A stretch of DNA of 22,463 nt from a virus, in the IMG/VR virus record IMGVR_UViG_3300020195_000171, positions 1 to 22,463 of that record; one strand, given 5' to 3'. The notes beneath the pieces were generated by a model. That model saw nothing but the letters and a program-made list of their open reading frames with translations. It did no database searches and had not been told where the DNA came from. Shown here one piece after another: positions 22,148-22,463 of the stretch (position 1 is the first letter of the stretch; every line of letters begins with the position of its first letter). The translations under genes were made by a program, and so were the position numbers.

Positions 22148-22463
22148 ATGACTACCAAACAACGCGCCGCGAATCTTAAGCTAATCGCGGAAGGCTCGGT
22201 ATCCATTGAGTGCAAATACTCAATCCCGGCTGAACTTTCGACGGGTCAGTGCATCATTGAGAGCGCGTGGCTGGAAAAGGCCCCTCGTAATAACTGTTTC
22301 GGATTGAAATCGCCAAAGGGCGCGGCGGTCTACCAAACGCTGGCAACGAAAGAATTGCTCACAAATGCGCAGATAGAAGCCGAAAGAAAGCGCGGGAAGA
22401 ATATCATATCTGTTGGACTGCTGATCAACGGCAAACGGACTGTGGTGATCGAGGAACGCTTCC
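22148..22463 (+). CDS. endolysin, FlgJ-like beta-N-acetylglucosaminidase (5' part, runs off the window)
   Basis: Only the first 105 codons are inside the window. The sequence fits the glucosaminidase domain of the FlgJ/LytG type, which cuts the glycan strand of peptidoglycan. Visible motifs are IPAELSTGQCIIESAWLEKA (26-45), with Glu38 in the place of the catalytic acid, then NNCFGLKSPKGAAVYQT, the usual NNxFG-K segment. No signal peptide is present at the N-terminus, so release from the cytoplasm should depend on a holin that must lie elsewhere, probably downstream. An AGAGGA box is near 22131, 11 bases before the ATG, and the gene follows an operon-style gap of eight bases. Whether a cell-wall binding domain follows cannot be seen. 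The gene could instead be a tail-associated lysin, but its place after the fibre genes favours lysis. Confidence 0.85.
   Translation, partial: MTTKQRAANLKLIAEGSVSIECKYSIPAELSTGQCIIESAWLEKAPRNNCFGLKSPKGAAVYQTLATKELLTNAQIEAERKRGKNIISVGLLINGKRTVVIEERF

Overview
The window is one uninterrupted late (virion structure) module of a tailed phage or prophage with a long, probably non-contractile tail. All 23 recognised genes read on the + strand. They abut or overlap by 1, 4, 14 or 37 bases, the longest gap is 13 bases, and start/stop overlaps (ATGA, TAATG) are the rule. No promoter, terminator, tRNA, integrase or host housekeeping gene was seen, so transcription probably comes from a late promoter left of the window.

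Head module (about 1-8067). The order follows phage lambda closely: small terminase (Nu1-like), GpA-type large terminase, gpW-like connector, lambda-type portal, S49 protease with a nested Nu3-like scaffold start, gpD-like decoration protein, gpE-like major capsid protein, an extra protein with an export signal that lambda lacks, a small gpFI-like protein, and a gpFII-like head-tail joining protein. These proteins would build and mature the procapsid, pump DNA through the portal, and close the head for tail attachment.

Tail module (8064-20484). It holds a tail terminator candidate, a tail tube protein, two chaperone-like genes in the G/T position, a tail completion protein, a 1171-residue tape measure protein with a recent 120-bp tandem duplication, a gpM-like tail tip protein, and one very large gene (1877 codons). 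That gene appears to combine gpM-like, gpL/hub-like and gpJ-like regions with four beta-sandwich modules, a 12-unit decapeptide repeat and a fibre-like C-terminus. No lambda gpK (peptidase) or gpI gene is present between the tape measure and this giant gene.

End of the window (20495-22463). Here are a second protein with a signal peptide (in the place where lambda has lom), a small coiled-coil protein, a tail fibre protein, a small helical unknown, and the 5' end of a FlgJ-like glucosaminidase endolysin that runs off the window.

Host. The two signal peptides (one RRRD-type, both ending in Leu-Ala-Gln), the fairly GC-rich codon use and the style of the fibre C-terminus suggest a Gram-negative host, possibly of the Acidobacteriota (Bryobacter/Solibacter type). 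This is inference only, because no taxonomic marker is present. The least ordinary parts are the two exported proteins embedded in the virion operon, the fused tail tip, and the repeat-driven changes in the tape measure and tip proteins.
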